A stretch of 64,000 nt of DNA from DATAXV01 sp036272915. GTDB lineage: Bacteria > Chloroflexota > Dormibacteria > Dormibacterales > Dormibacteraceae. A model generated the notes under the pieces. That model had not been told where the DNA came from, ran no database searches, and saw only the letters and a program-made list of their open reading frames with translations. The position numbers and the translations under genes are program-made. Location: positions 1 through 64,000 of the forward strand of contig DATAXV010000197.1 of assembly GCA_036272915.1 (NCBI GenBank), given 5' to 3'. How positions within the stretch are numbered: the stretch's first letter is position 1; the number at the start of each line of letters is the position of its first letter. Below, one piece after another: positions 1 to 9,209 of the stretch.

Positions 1-481
1 GGTCCTGGCCGGCGCCGGCCACCTCGCCAACGTCTCCCAGCCCCAGCGCTTCACCAGCGCCGTGCTCGACCACCTGGCCGGACCCGCCGGCGAGCGCGGC
101 GAGGTGGTGCGCCGGGCCGTTCTCGGCGACGCCCACGTCGACCGAGCGGCCGGCCGCACCACCTCCTTCTCCCTCCCCTTCCAGCGGCTGATCACCGAAT
201 ACGCGTGGGGAGGCGTCTGGGCGCGGCCCGGGCTCGGCCGGCGGGAGCGCAGCGTCGCGACCATCGCCATGCTCGTCGCCCTGGGCCGGATGGAGGAGCT
301 CGCCCTCCACGTCCCCGCCGCCCTTCGCAACGGCCTCGACGCGGACGAGATCCGCGAGGTCCTCCTGCAGACCGCCATCTACGCCGGGGTGCCCGCCGCC
401 AACACCGCCATGGCCGTGGCCGAGCGGGCGCTGCGCGAGGCCGGGGTCGACCCTGCCGGATCCTCGAACGACATACCCTGA
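1..481 (+). CDS. pcaL: Fused 3-oxoadipate enol-lactonase / 4-carboxymuconolactone decarboxylase (PcaL type), 5' truncated by window edge
   Basis: Only the 3' part lies in the window. The frame is open from position 2 and first reads GAGHLANVSQP, the catalytic-His segment near the end of an alpha/beta-hydrolase enol-lactonase (PcaD). It runs without a stop into a complete 4-carboxymuconolactone decarboxylase domain (PcaC), marked by the stretch EIREVLLQTAIYAGVPAAN. Fused PcaD-PcaC proteins (PcaL) are known from actinobacteria and carry out two successive steps of the protocatechuate branch of the beta-ketoadipate pathway. The GTG at 62 is internal to the fusion rather than a start. pobA at 3113 would supply protocatechuate, which supports the assignment. 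The stop is TGA at 479-481. Confidence 0.85.
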   Translation, partial: VLAGAGHLANVSQPQRFTSAVLDHLAGPAGERGEVVRRAVLGDAHVDRAAGRTTSFSLPFQRLITEYAWGGVWARPGLGRRERSVATIAMLVALGRMEELALHVPAALRNGLDADEIREVLLQTAIYAGVPAANTAMAVAERALREAGVDPAGSSNDIP

Positions 482-525
482 TACGTGGAGAGACACCGAG
501 GCCGCCACTGGAGGAGACACAGTCC

Positions 526-1194
526 ATGACTGGTGCGTTCACCAAGAGCCGGTTCATCGACCCCGCCGTCGCCACCTACGCCGCCGCCCACTCCACGCCT
601 CCCGACGGCCTCCAGCAGGAGCTGCGCCGGGTGACCGAGCAGCGCACCGGCGGCGCCTCCGGCATGCAGAGCGGCGACGACCAGGCGCTCCTGATCGAGA
701 TCCTGGCCCGGGGCTTGGGCGCTCGCCGGGCCCTCGAGGTGGGCACCTTCACCGGCTTCTCCGCCCTCGCCCTGGCCCGCGGCATGGGCACCGAGGGCCG
801 GATCCTCTGCTGCGACGTGAGCGAGGAGTGGACATCCATCGCCCGCGACTTCTGGGCCCGCGCCGGCGTGGCCGACCAGATCGAGCTGCGCATCGGACCG
901 GCCCTGGAGACGCTCCGCGCCCTCCCCGCCGCCGAGGAGTTCGACATCGCCTTCATCGACGCCGACAAGGGCGCCTATCCCGACTACTACGAGGAGATCC
1001 TGCCCCGGATCCGCCGCGGCGGCATCGTCATCGCCGACAACACGCTGCAGAGCGGGCGCGTCTACGACGGCTCGGCCGGCGGCGAGGACACCGAGGGCAT
1101 GCGACGGTTCAACGACCGCTGCGCGACGGACCCCCGGGTGGTGACGCTGGTGCTCCCGCTGAGCGACGGCATGACCGTCATCCAGCGCCGCTGA
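526..1194 (+). CDS. Class I SAM-dependent O-methyltransferase (caffeoyl-CoA OMT-like)
   Basis: This 222-residue protein is of typical length for the bacterial CCoAOMT-like family. The SAM-binding motif LEVGTFTGFSALALA is near residues 65-79, the acidic metal/SAM segment FDIAFIDADKGAYPDYY follows near residue 140, and IVIADNTLQSGRV is the usual Asp-Asn metal-binding segment. These enzymes transfer a methyl group to a catechol-type hydroxyl in a divalent-metal-dependent way. ATG 526 is chosen because GAGGAG lies 9 nt upstream; the open frame extends further 5' but that part is antisense noise over pcaL. It sits 44 nt after pcaL on the same strand, so it may be co-transcribed and act on an aromatic catechol, but the substrate is unknown. 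Confidence 0.85.
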   Translation: MTGAFTKSRFIDPAVATYAAAHSTPPDGLQQELRRVTEQRTGGASGMQSGDDQALLIEILARGLGARRALEVGTFTGFSALALARGMGTEGRILCCDVSEEWTSIARDFWARAGVADQIELRIGPALETLRALPAAEEFDIAFIDADKGAYPDYYEEILPRIRRGGIVIADNTLQSGRVYDGSAGGEDTEGMRRFNDRCATDPRVVTLVLPLSDGMTVIQRR

Positions 1195-1201
1195 GGCCGC
1201 C

Positions 1202-2323
1202 TCAGCCCCAGATCTCGGCCGCCGTCTCCACGATCAGGCTGAGCTTGGCCTTCTCCTCGTCGAGCGTCAGCCGGTTGCCCTCGACGGTGGAGGAGAAACC
1301 GCATTGCGGGGATAGGCAGAGGCGGTCGAGGTCGATGTGGCGGGATGCCTCCTCGATCCTGCGCTTGAGCGCGTCCTTGCCCTCCAGGAGACCCCGCTTG
1401 GTGGTGACCAGGCCGAGGACGACGACCTTGCCGGCGGGCACGAAGCGGAGCGGCTCGAACCCGCCCGAGCGCTCGTCGTCGTACTCGAGGAAGAAGCCGT
1501 CGACGTCGAGCCCGCCGAAGAGCGCCTCGGCGACGAAGTCGTAGCCGCCCTCCGCGGCCCAGGACGACCGGAAGTTGCCCCGGCACATGTGGACGGTGAC
1601 GGACATCTCCCCCGGCCGGTCGCGGAGCGCGCGGTTGAGGTTGCGGATGTAGGTCTCATGCTGGTGCTCGGGATCGCCGCCGATGTCGGCGACGTGCCGG
1701 CGCTGGGCCGGGTCGTTGAGGTAGGCGAGGCTGGTGTCGTCGAACTGCAGATAGGTGCAGCCGAGCTCGCCCAGGCTCCGCACCTCCCTGGCGTAGGCGT
1801 CGGTCAGGTCGTCCCAGAACCCCTCGATGTCGGGATAGACGGCGGGGTCGATCATGGCCCGGCCGCCGCGATAGTGGACCATGCTCGGCGAGGGGATGGT
1901 CAGCTTGGGCACCGCCTGGCGCACCTGGGAGCGAAGGTAGGTGAAGGCGTCGGCGAAGATGGTGTGGCGGAGGCGGATCCGACTCAGCACCCGGAGCGAT
2001 GGCGGGGTGAACTCGATCGTGCCCTCGGCGTTGCGGAAGCGGACCGGGGTGGTGCTGTCCGCATCCGCGCTGACGCCCTCGATCTGGTGGATGAAGTCCA
2101 TGTGCCAGGAGGACCGCCGGAACTCGCCGTCGGTGGCCGAGCGCAGGCCCAGGGACTCCTGCATGCGCACCGCGTCGGTGATGGCGCGGTCCTCGATCAG
2201 GTGGAGGGTGGTGTCGGTGATGCGGCCGCCGGCGTGCTCGGCCCGGGCGTGGAGCAGCTCCGGCGGCCGGAGCAGGCTGCCCACATGATCGGCTCGGAAG
2301 GGCGGCCGGGTGCGATCTGCCAT
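1202..2323 (-). CDS. Short cobalamin-independent methionine synthase-like methyltransferase (YxjG/MetE C-terminal domain type)
   Basis: The 373-residue protein has only the C-terminal catalytic barrel of MetE, as in the Bacillus YxjG/YxjH family. It opens with FRADHVGSLLRPPELL, typical for these short forms. The zinc ligand set looks intact: His and Cys in VHMCRGN, Glu in GFFLEYD, and Cys in LSPQCGFSS. The expected reaction is methyl transfer to homocysteine (or a related thiol) from a methyl donor; the full-length MetE N-terminal folate half is absent, so the donor is uncertain. The start at 2323 is preferred because GGAGG lies 5 nt upstream; an ATG at 2335 is in frame but has no such signal. 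It stands tail-to-tail with the O-methyltransferase. Confidence 0.82.
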   Translation of the reverse strand: MADRTRPPFRADHVGSLLRPPELLHARAEHAGGRITDTTLHLIEDRAITDAVRMQESLGLRSATDGEFRRSSWHMDFIHQIEGVSADADSTTPVRFRNAEGTIEFTPPSLRVLSRIRLRHTIFADAFTYLRSQVRQAVPKLTIPSPSMVHYRGGRAMIDPAVYPDIEGFWDDLTDAYAREVRSLGELGCTYLQFDDTSLAYLNDPAQRRHVADIGGDPEHQHETYIRNLNRALRDRPGEMSVTVHMCRGNFRSSWAAEGGYDFVAEALFGGLDVDGFFLEYDDERSGGFEPLRFVPAGKVVVLGLVTTKRGLLEGKDALKRRIEEASRHIDLDRLCLSPQCGFSSTVEGNRLTLDEEKAKLSLIVETAAEIWG

Positions 2324-2349
2324 CTTCTCCTCCATCTGACGCGGTTCCC

Positions 2350-2968
2350 TCAGCGCCGGCTGCGCAGGCGGCGCACGAGCTCGAGGCCGATCGTGAGCAC
2401 CGCCGCCATGCCCAGCGCGAGGAGGACCGCCGTCCACGTGCTCTCGAAGGCGGCACCTCCAATGCTCCCCAGGATGCACGCGTACGCGGCCCAGGTGATC
2501 GCGGCGCTGGCGTCGGCGGCCAGGAAGCGCGGCCAGGACATGCCCAGGGCACCCGCCCCCAGTGTCACCGCCGTCCTGCCCCCGGTATGTACCGGCCGCC
2601 GATGACCATGATCGGGGCGTGACGGCGCACCTCCGCGGTCGCCCGCTCGAGCCGCTCGGCACCACGCCGCCCACCGGCCAGGCGCCGCAGCGCCCGCTCA
2701 CCGGCGAGCCGGCCGAGCCAGTACATGACGTTGTCGCCGCCATGGCGCCGAGGGCTCCGGCGAGCACCAGGATCACGAGTTGGGGCCTGCCCGGCCGGGT
2801 CGACAGCACCGCTGCCGAGATGAGGATGGTCTCCGACGGGATCACCGGAATGATCGGGTCGAGTGCGGCCGCCAGCGCGGCCGCCACGTAGATCGCCGGT
2901 CCGAGACCGGCACCGATCTGGAACAGGGTGTCGAGCTGGCTCACCGGAGGTCCGGTGCGGTGCGCCAC
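2350..2968 (-). pseudogene. DedA-family membrane protein, broken by two frameshifts
   Basis: Three reading frames together spell a DedA (SNARE-associated/undecaprenyl-phosphate flippase family) protein. The first frame gives an N-terminal membrane segment with the signature DPIIPVIPSETILISAAVL. The second gives GDNVMYWLGRLAGERALRRL and ends in a stop after GGRYIPG. The third gives TAVTLGAGALGMSWPRFLA and a last membrane segment, ending in a basic tail at 2350. Each break would be repaired by one extra G, near 2743 and in the G-run near 2581. Either the gene is dead or the assembly has two one-base deletions. The start is taken as GTG 2968; GTG 2944 is an alternative. It is divergent from pobA. 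Confidence 0.75.
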
Positions 2969-3112
2969 CTGAGCATCGTATCGGCGGCGCCGCGAATCCC
3001 TCTGACTTCCCAGAGCGCGTCGGCGGCTCGATAATGCCGTCATAGCCCTCGGCTCGGACCGTCGCAGCGCTCAGGGACCGCCTCGTGCGGAAGACCGGAT
3101 GGAGGCGCGGCC

Positions 3113-4291
3113 GTGATCGAACGGACCCAGGTCGGCATCGTCGGAGCCGGTCCGGCCGGGCTGATGCTCTCCCATCTGCTCCACCGGCGCGGGGTCGAGT
3201 CGGTGGTGCTCGAGCGGCGCAGCCGCGACTACGTCGAGCGGCGCGTCCGCGCCGGGGTGCTCGAGCACGGCGCCGCCCGGCTGCTTCGCGATGCCGGGGT
3301 CGGGGAGCGGATGGAGCGCGACGCCATGGTCCACGGCGGCATCTTCATCAACTACGAGGGAGGCCGCTTCCACGTCGACTTCCAGAGGCTCACGGGCAGG
3401 GGCATCCTGGTCTACGGCCAGCAGCTTGTGGTCCGCGACCTGATCGACGCCAGGCTGGCCGCCGGCGGCGAGATCCGGTTCGAGGCCGAGGCCCGGGCGA
3501 TCGAGGGGATCGACGGCGACCGGCCCCTGATCCGGTATCGCCAGGGCGGTCCTGAGCGCACCCTCAGGTGCGACTTCGTGGCCGGCTGCGACGGCTCTCA
3601 CGGCATCGGGCGAAGCAGCATGCCGGCCGGCACCCGCGTCTATGAGCGCGCCTACCCGCACGCGTGGCTCGGCATCCTGGCCAGGACCCCACCGGCGAGC
3701 GATGAGCTGATCTACGCCTACCATGATCGCGGGTTCGCCCTGCACAGCATGCGGACGCCGGAGATCAGCCGGCTCTACCTACAGATCCAGGCCGACGAGG
3801 ACGAGCGGACCTGGAGCGAGGAGCGGATCTGGGAGGAGTTGCGCATACGCCTGGGCGAGCCGGGCCTTCACTCCGGCGAAATCCTTGAGCGGGGCGCCAC
3901 GCCGATGCGGAGCCTGGTGGTGGAGCCGATGCAAGCGGGTCGCCTGTTCCTCTCCGGGGACGCAGCCCACGTGGTTCCGCCGACCGGGGCCAAGGGTATG
4001 AACCTGGCCCTGGGCGACGTCGCCATCCTGGCCCGGGCGCTGGCCGAGTGGTTCGAGGATGGACGGCGAGAGCCGCTGGACGCCTACACAGCCCGGTGCG
4101 GCCGGCGCGTCTGGCGTACGGAGCACTTCTCGTCATTCATGACCGAATTGCTGCACCGTGGACCTGGCGAGGACGCCTTCGCACACCGCCTTCGTCTATC
4201 CCACCTCGCCTACCTGGAGCGATCCACGGCAGCGCGGACCTCCCTAGCCGAGAACTACACCGGCGCCGCGACAGACGACATCGATCGCTGA
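3113..4291 (+). CDS. pobA: 4-hydroxybenzoate 3-monooxygenase (p-hydroxybenzoate hydroxylase)
   Basis: This FAD-dependent class A monooxygenase converts 4-hydroxybenzoate to protocatechuate with NAD(P)H and oxygen. At 392 residues it is within two of characterised PobA enzymes. The Rossmann FAD motif VGIVGAGPAGLMLSHLL is at residues 7-23, the DG motif is in FVAGCDGSHG near 165, and the second FAD motif with the PobA-specific continuation GDAAHVVPPTGAKGMNLA is near 285. GTG 3113 is preceded by GGAGG about 8 nt upstream. pcaL at the left edge belongs to the same pathway, but the short MetE-like gene and the DedA remnant lie between them in opposite orientation, so they are not one operon. No pobR-type regulator is visible. 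Confidence 0.92.
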   Translation: MIERTQVGIVGAGPAGLMLSHLLHRRGVESVVLERRSRDYVERRVRAGVLEHGAARLLRDAGVGERMERDAMVHGGIFINYEGGRFHVDFQRLTGRGILVYGQQLVVRDLIDARLAAGGEIRFEAEARAIEGIDGDRPLIRYRQGGPERTLRCDFVAGCDGSHGIGRSSMPAGTRVYERAYPHAWLGILARTPPASDELIYAYHDRGFALHSMRTPEISRLYLQIQADEDERTWSEERIWEELRIRLGEPGLHSGEILERGATPMRSLVVEPMQAGRLFLSGDAAHVVPPTGAKGMNLALGDVAILARALAEWFEDGRREPLDAYTARCGRRVWRTEHFSSFMTELLHRGPGEDAFAHRLRLSHLAYLERSTAARTSLAENYTGAATDDIDR

Positions 4292-4306
4292 TCTCGCAGA
4301 AAATAC

Positions 4307-4336
4307 CCTGCACAGGATGATCCTGCACAAGATAAT
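4307..4336 (+). repeat. Two tandem copies of a 15-bp unit
   Basis: CCTGCACAGGATGAT (4307-4321) is followed directly by CCTGCACAAGATAAT (4322-4336); 13 of 15 bases match. The repeat covers the apparent start of the truncated DUF234 gene, and a period of 15 keeps the frame. A second DUF234 remnant at 51093 also starts in a 15-bp tandem repeat of a different sequence. Confidence 0.7.
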
Positions 4337-4790
4337 TCTCTCCAGGGAACTTCGGACCACAGCCCTGGCAAAGGAGTACCTAGACAGTACGGTTCTCCCC
4401 AACCTCGTCGACCACCACGCCTCCAAAGCCTGGGAGGACATCTGCCGGGAGCATGTGCTTAGGGCGGTTGAAGGCATCAGCGGCGTGGGCCGCTGGTGGG
4501 GTGTGGTCAGGACCTCGGCCAGGAGTACGGAGATGCGCGAGGTCGACGTGGTCGGGGTTGGTGGTGGGCGGAACGTGGTTGTGGCGGGTATGTGCAAATG
4601 GACGACGTCCCTGGTCGACTTCAACGAACTGAACCTCCTGGACCGTCTGATCCCCCACTTCTGCGATGACCACGTGAGGCCGCTGCGCTACCTCTTCTCC
4701 CGTACGGGCTTCACCGAACGGCTCTCCGCCCATGCGGCGGCAGATGAGACCATCCGGTTGGTGACGCCCGACCTGATCTACGTCCCGTAG
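4317..4790 (+). pseudogene. DUF234 (PD-(D/E)XK-like) C-terminal domain remnant of an archaeal-type ATPase
   Basis: The 157 residues match only the C-terminal DUF234 nuclease-like domain that is normally fused to an AAA/P-loop ATPase. The start of the domain, SKAWEDICREHV, is followed by GRWWGVVRTS, then EVDVVGVGGGRN and AGMCKWTTS, which together give the E/D...CKW core of a PD-(D/E)XK fold. The roughly 300-residue ATPase half, with Walker motifs, is missing and is not found upstream, where pobA ends at 4291. The open frame begins inside a 15-bp tandem repeat. I read this as a 5'-truncated remnant; whether the fragment is expressed is unknown. Base composition is slightly less GC-rich than the neighbours, which fits transferred or decaying DNA. 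Confidence 0.6.
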
Positions 4791-5004
4791 ACCGGGATTA
4801 GATGCACGATCAGGTCAAGTTTCACGTCGCGATCTGCTGCCTCCGCATAATTCGTCAAGGTCCTGGTCGAGGCGGTGCCAGGCCTTTGCGGGTGGGGAGC
4901 GGGAAGCGAGCTCGTCGGGTAGGGCAACGTTGAGGAGGCTGAAGGCGGGACCGAGCATTCGCCCGTGGCGGGCGGCCACTTGGACGGGGTACCCTCTGCG
5001 GACC

Positions 5005-5385
5005 ATGGCGACAACTGAGCCCCGGCCGACCGGCGGCAGGGAGCTGATTCGGATCGAGGTGAGCCCGCGCGAGGAGTTGATGCGGGCGCTGGGGGAACGC
5101 ATCCGGGAGCGTGGCATCGTCTCGGCCGCGATCGTCTCCATAATCGGCGCCGTCGATGCCTGCGAGTTCTCGACCATGCCCAGGGACGACGCTCGGGCCG
5201 ATCTGGTCCACGATCTGAAGGAGCCGCTCGAGCTCTCCGGTTCGGGAGAGGTCGTCGACGGTGTCCCCCACATCCACTGCGTCCTGGCCACGGCCGAGGG
5301 CACGGCGCGCGCCGGCCACCTGCGCCGGGCGTGGGTCGAGACCTGGTTCGTTCACGCCTACCTGGCGCCCGTGGTTCCCACCTGA
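5005..5385 (+). CDS. PPC/DUF296 domain protein
   Basis: This 126-residue protein is a single PPC domain (plants and prokaryotes conserved, DUF296), a small trimeric fold seen in plant AT-hook proteins and as stand-alone bacterial proteins of unsettled function. Typical features are IVSAAIVSIIGAVDACEF near residues 35-52, VPHIHCVLATAEGTARAGHL with the conserved His pair, and a C-terminal hydrophobic strand WFVHAYLAPV. ATG 5005 is chosen because it begins the domain-proximal part; an upstream in-frame start at 4930 would add 25 unconserved residues. Nothing else recognisable lies in 4791-5004. It has no operon partner, so its role cannot be inferred from context. Confidence 0.72.
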   Translation: MATTEPRPTGGRELIRIEVSPREELMRALGERIRERGIVSAAIVSIIGAVDACEFSTMPRDDARADLVHDLKEPLELSGSGEVVDGVPHIHCVLATAEGTARAGHLRRAWVETWFVHAYLAPVVPT

Positions 5386-5515
5386 CCGACCGCAGGAGGG
5401 CTCGTCCCCTCGGCTTGGCGTGGCGCTCGACCGATCACGGCGATAGCCCCCCGCACCCCGTCCCCGCCAGTCACCAGTCTGTCGCGGGACGGGAGCTGGG
5501 ACCGGTCGCGGAGAC

Positions 5516-5690
5516 TCAGCCTCTCGGGCGATACGGGAATCCGCGGAAGAGGCGGCTCAGCACGGGCATGACCAGCCAGGTCATGATCGCGCAGAGCGCT
5601 GGGCTCACGATCGCGAACCGCAGCGGGGGGTGAGGGTGAGGAGCGGGATGACCGGGTAGATCCCACACGCGGACAGGATCGACATCCTCC
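5516..5690 (-). pseudogene. Remnant of a small membrane protein C-terminus
   Basis: Two adjoining minus-strand frames give hydrophobic stretches: SILSACGIYPVIPLLTLT and then AIVSPALCAIMTWLVMPVL followed by SRLFRGFPY, ending at a stop at 5516. The pair of membrane helices and the ending TWLVMPVLSRLF resemble the C-terminal anchor of membrane-linked antibiotic-biosynthesis-monooxygenase-like proteins, but a frameshift separates them and the soluble N-terminal domain is absent. It lies within 5386-5767, a gap of about 380 nt that otherwise holds only the hairpin at 5709-5729. Confidence 0.4.
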
Positions 5691-5708
5691 AACGGGCGGG
5701 TGGATCGA

Positions 5709-5729
5709 CGACTCCCCGACCGGGAGTCG
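5709..5729 (-). terminator. Hairpin downstream of the DUF58 operon
   Basis: CGACTCCC (5709-5716) and GGGAGTCG (5722-5729) form a perfect 8-bp stem with a 5-nt loop. It lies about 40 nt past the stop of the last gene of the minus-strand MoxR operon, where a terminator is expected. No U-run follows. Confidence 0.5.
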
Positions 5730-5767
5730 CGCCTGGAGGCGTGGTCGGTAGCGACCTGGCCACCCGT

Positions 5768-7140
5768 TCAGAGGAGCGCCCGCTCCTTCAGCTCCAGGTA
5801 GCGCTCGACCAGCGACGGCGAGAGCTGACCGGCCTCGACGTCGAGGCAGTGGACGCCGCCCTGGCGAAGGACCTGGAACGCTCGCTGGCGGGCCAGCAGC
5901 AATTCCTCCCCCGCCGTCCAGTCGTACGCGTCGGCGGATGTCCGGGGCCGGTGCCGGACGGCCTCCATGATCGCCGGGTCGGACATGGCGACGACCAGCA
6001 GCAGATGGCGCCGGCCGGCGCGAAGGGCGTGGGCGACCAGGTCCTCGGAAGCTCCCTCGTCGAGGACGTCGGTGAGCAGCACCACCAGCGATCGGGCGCG
6101 CACGCGCAGCGCCAGCTGCGACAGGGCGTCGGCGTACTCCGGTTCGGCGTAGACGGCCGGCACCCGGTAGAGCATGCGGGCGATGCGGGGCAGCTGCTTG
6201 CTGCCGCTCTCCGGGGTCAGGTAGCCATGGACCCGATCGGAGAACAGGAGCAGCCCCACCCGGTCGCCCTGGTTCTGCGCCACCCAGGCCAGCAGCAGGG
6301 CCGCGTTCACCGCGTGGTCCAGCTTGGTCAGGTGGCCGGCGGGCGCCGTCATCAGCCGGCCGCAGTCGAGGGCGATGACCAGCTGCTGTCCCCGCTCCGC
6401 CTCGTACTCGTTGGTGACCGGCTCGTCCCGGCGGGCGGTGGCCTTCCAGTTGAGGTGGCGGATGTCGTCGCCGGGCAGGTATTCGCGGAGCCCGGCCAGG
6501 GACAGCGCAGCCCCCGGCCAGCGCGCGCGGCGCTGCCCGGCGTAGGCGCGAAGGCCGCGCCGGAAGGCGAGCTCCTGGCGACGCACGGCGATCAGGTCCG
6601 GGTAGACGTGGGCCTCCTGGTCCAGGGCGAGGCGGAACTGCCGCCACCACCACCCGCCCGGGCTCACGACCCGCACGTCGAGCGCGGGGATGCGGTGGGC
6701 GCCTCGCGAGACCGGCCTGACCCGGTAGCCGCAGCGCATCTCCCCCGCCTCGTCAAAGCGGCCAGGGACCTCCCTGGCGTCGGCGGCGAGCGGCGGCGGC
6801 ACGTGGTCGGCGAGGCGGCCGCGAAGCCCTGCGGCGCCGGGGCAGGTTACGGTCAGCCGCACCTCCTGGGTGGCTCCCAGCGAGAGTGGCTCGGGCAGCT
6901 GGCGGCGCGCCCGGAAGGCGGACACCGGCGGCAGTCGCCGTGCGTCCCAGCCGGCCAGGCCGGCGGCCAGCAGGAGGTAGACGGCGGCCAGGATCCAGAT
7001 CAGTGGCGAGATCGTGGCGAGCGCGATCAGGGCGCCCCCGATGAGCAGCCAGAGCAAGAACCGGCGCGACGGGACCAGGGTCAGCCGGGTCCGCCACCCC
7101 GTCCGGGGCGGGCTCTCCGCCGTCGCCGGCCCGTAGGCGA

Positions 7141-7144
<4 letters not shown>
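5768..7144 (-). CDS. DUF58 (vWA-like) membrane protein
   Basis: The 458-residue protein begins with a short cytoplasmic segment and two closely spaced membrane helices (about residues 28-62, around FLLWLLIGGALIALATISPLIW). The DUF58 core follows: LREYLPGDDIRHLNWKATARRDEPVTNEYE is the family signature near residue 225, followed by a von Willebrand A-like fold with VIALDCGRLM and VVLLTDVLD. DUF58 proteins are standard partners of MoxR ATPases and are thought to act in maturation or surveillance of envelope proteins. GTG 7144 overlaps the moxR stop by 4 nt. It is the last gene of a six-gene operon. Confidence 0.88.
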
Positions 7145-8084
<940 letters not shown>

Positions 8085-8088
<4 letters not shown>

Positions 8089-9209
8089 GTGTCCTCCTCG
8101 GGCTGGGTGGGATGGGCGAGTCGATGGAGCCGGCGGGCGGCGAGCAGCAGCCCGTCCTCCCCTCCCCGCTCCCGCCCCGTCTGCTCGGCCGCCGCCAGCT
8201 CGTCGGCCGCGGCCGGGTCGCGCCGGCGCAGGCTCCCCTCGAAGTCCTCCTGGGCGGCGATCCCGGTGCGCTGAGCCAGGTGGCGCCGCGTCGCCTGGCC
8301 GAGGCGCCGCAGGGCGTCGTCGTCGGCCCGCGCCCGTCGCAGCAGCCGGCCGACCGCCCGGACGTGCTCGACCGAGGAGCGATCGCCCGCCCCGGGCAGC
8401 TCCAGGCGGGGGCCGAACGCGCGACCACGCAGGAAGAGGCCGAGGAAGCCGACAACCACCGCCCAGATCAGGGCCAGGCCCCAGGCCGAGGCGAGCCCGT
8501 TGAGCGGGCTCTGCGAGGCGACGCCGAGGGCGGGGTGATGGTACTCGTCGAAGGCGACGCGGCCGCCGGGCCGGGTGAGCGCGATCAGGTCGGCGGCGAG
8601 GCGTCCGTTGTCATAGGAGCCGAGGTAGCCGTTGCAGAGGGGCAGGGGGTCGGACATCACGATCAGGCGACCCAACCCTACCCGCTCCTGGAACGCCATC
8701 GCCCCGCCGTCGGTGTAGTCGAGCAGCGGCACCTGCCGTGCCTCGGGGGCGAGCGGGGTCGATTCCTGGTCGTCGCCGACCGTGCTCACGCCGGGCAGGA
8801 GCGGGGCGATCGCGGTGGCCTCGTCCTGGACCGACTCACCGGCCAGCCGGCCCACGTCGAAGGCGCGGTCGAGGCGGGCGTTGCCGCCGTTCGACGCGTA
8901 GACGGCGACCCCTCCCCCCTCCAGGTACCGGCGGAGCCGGGCGACGTCTCCGGCGGAGACGTTGTCGGCGGGCGTGAAGATGAAGAGCAGCCCGATCGAC
9001 CGGTCGGGGCGGAACGAACCGTTCAGGGCCTCGGTCGGGTGGCCCAGCGTGGAGGCGTACTGGTAGAGGGCCGAGGTCCCGTCGGCGGCGTCGCTGCCGG
9101 AGGAGTTGTCGGGCGAGGGCTGGGTCGAGCTGCGGCTGACCAGTACCATCACCACCGCCACCAGCAGGACCAGGACGATGACCAGGCGCAGCCCGGTGCG
9201 GCGGCTCAT
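8085..9209 (-). CDS. DUF4350 domain membrane protein
   Basis: This 374-residue protein has an N-terminal membrane anchor (residues about 7-24, LRLVIVLVLLVAVVMVLV) and an extracytoplasmic DUF4350 domain with FIFTPADNVSAGDVARLRRYLEGGG, a flavodoxin-like/glutamine-amidotransferase-like fold. A second membrane helix near residue 255 (AWGLALIWAVVVGFLGLFL) is followed by a cytoplasmic helical tail. DUF4350 proteins are regularly encoded between DUF4129 and MoxR genes, exactly as here. Start ATG 9209 overlaps the upstream stop by 4 nt. The molecular role is not established. Confidence 0.82.

Noticed and set aside
1337..2605. Plus-strand open frame of 422 codons antisense to the MetE-like gene
   Set aside because: Composition is that of an antisense shadow (Asp/Val/Gly/Ala-rich, no domain); the minus-strand gene has zinc-ligand motifs.
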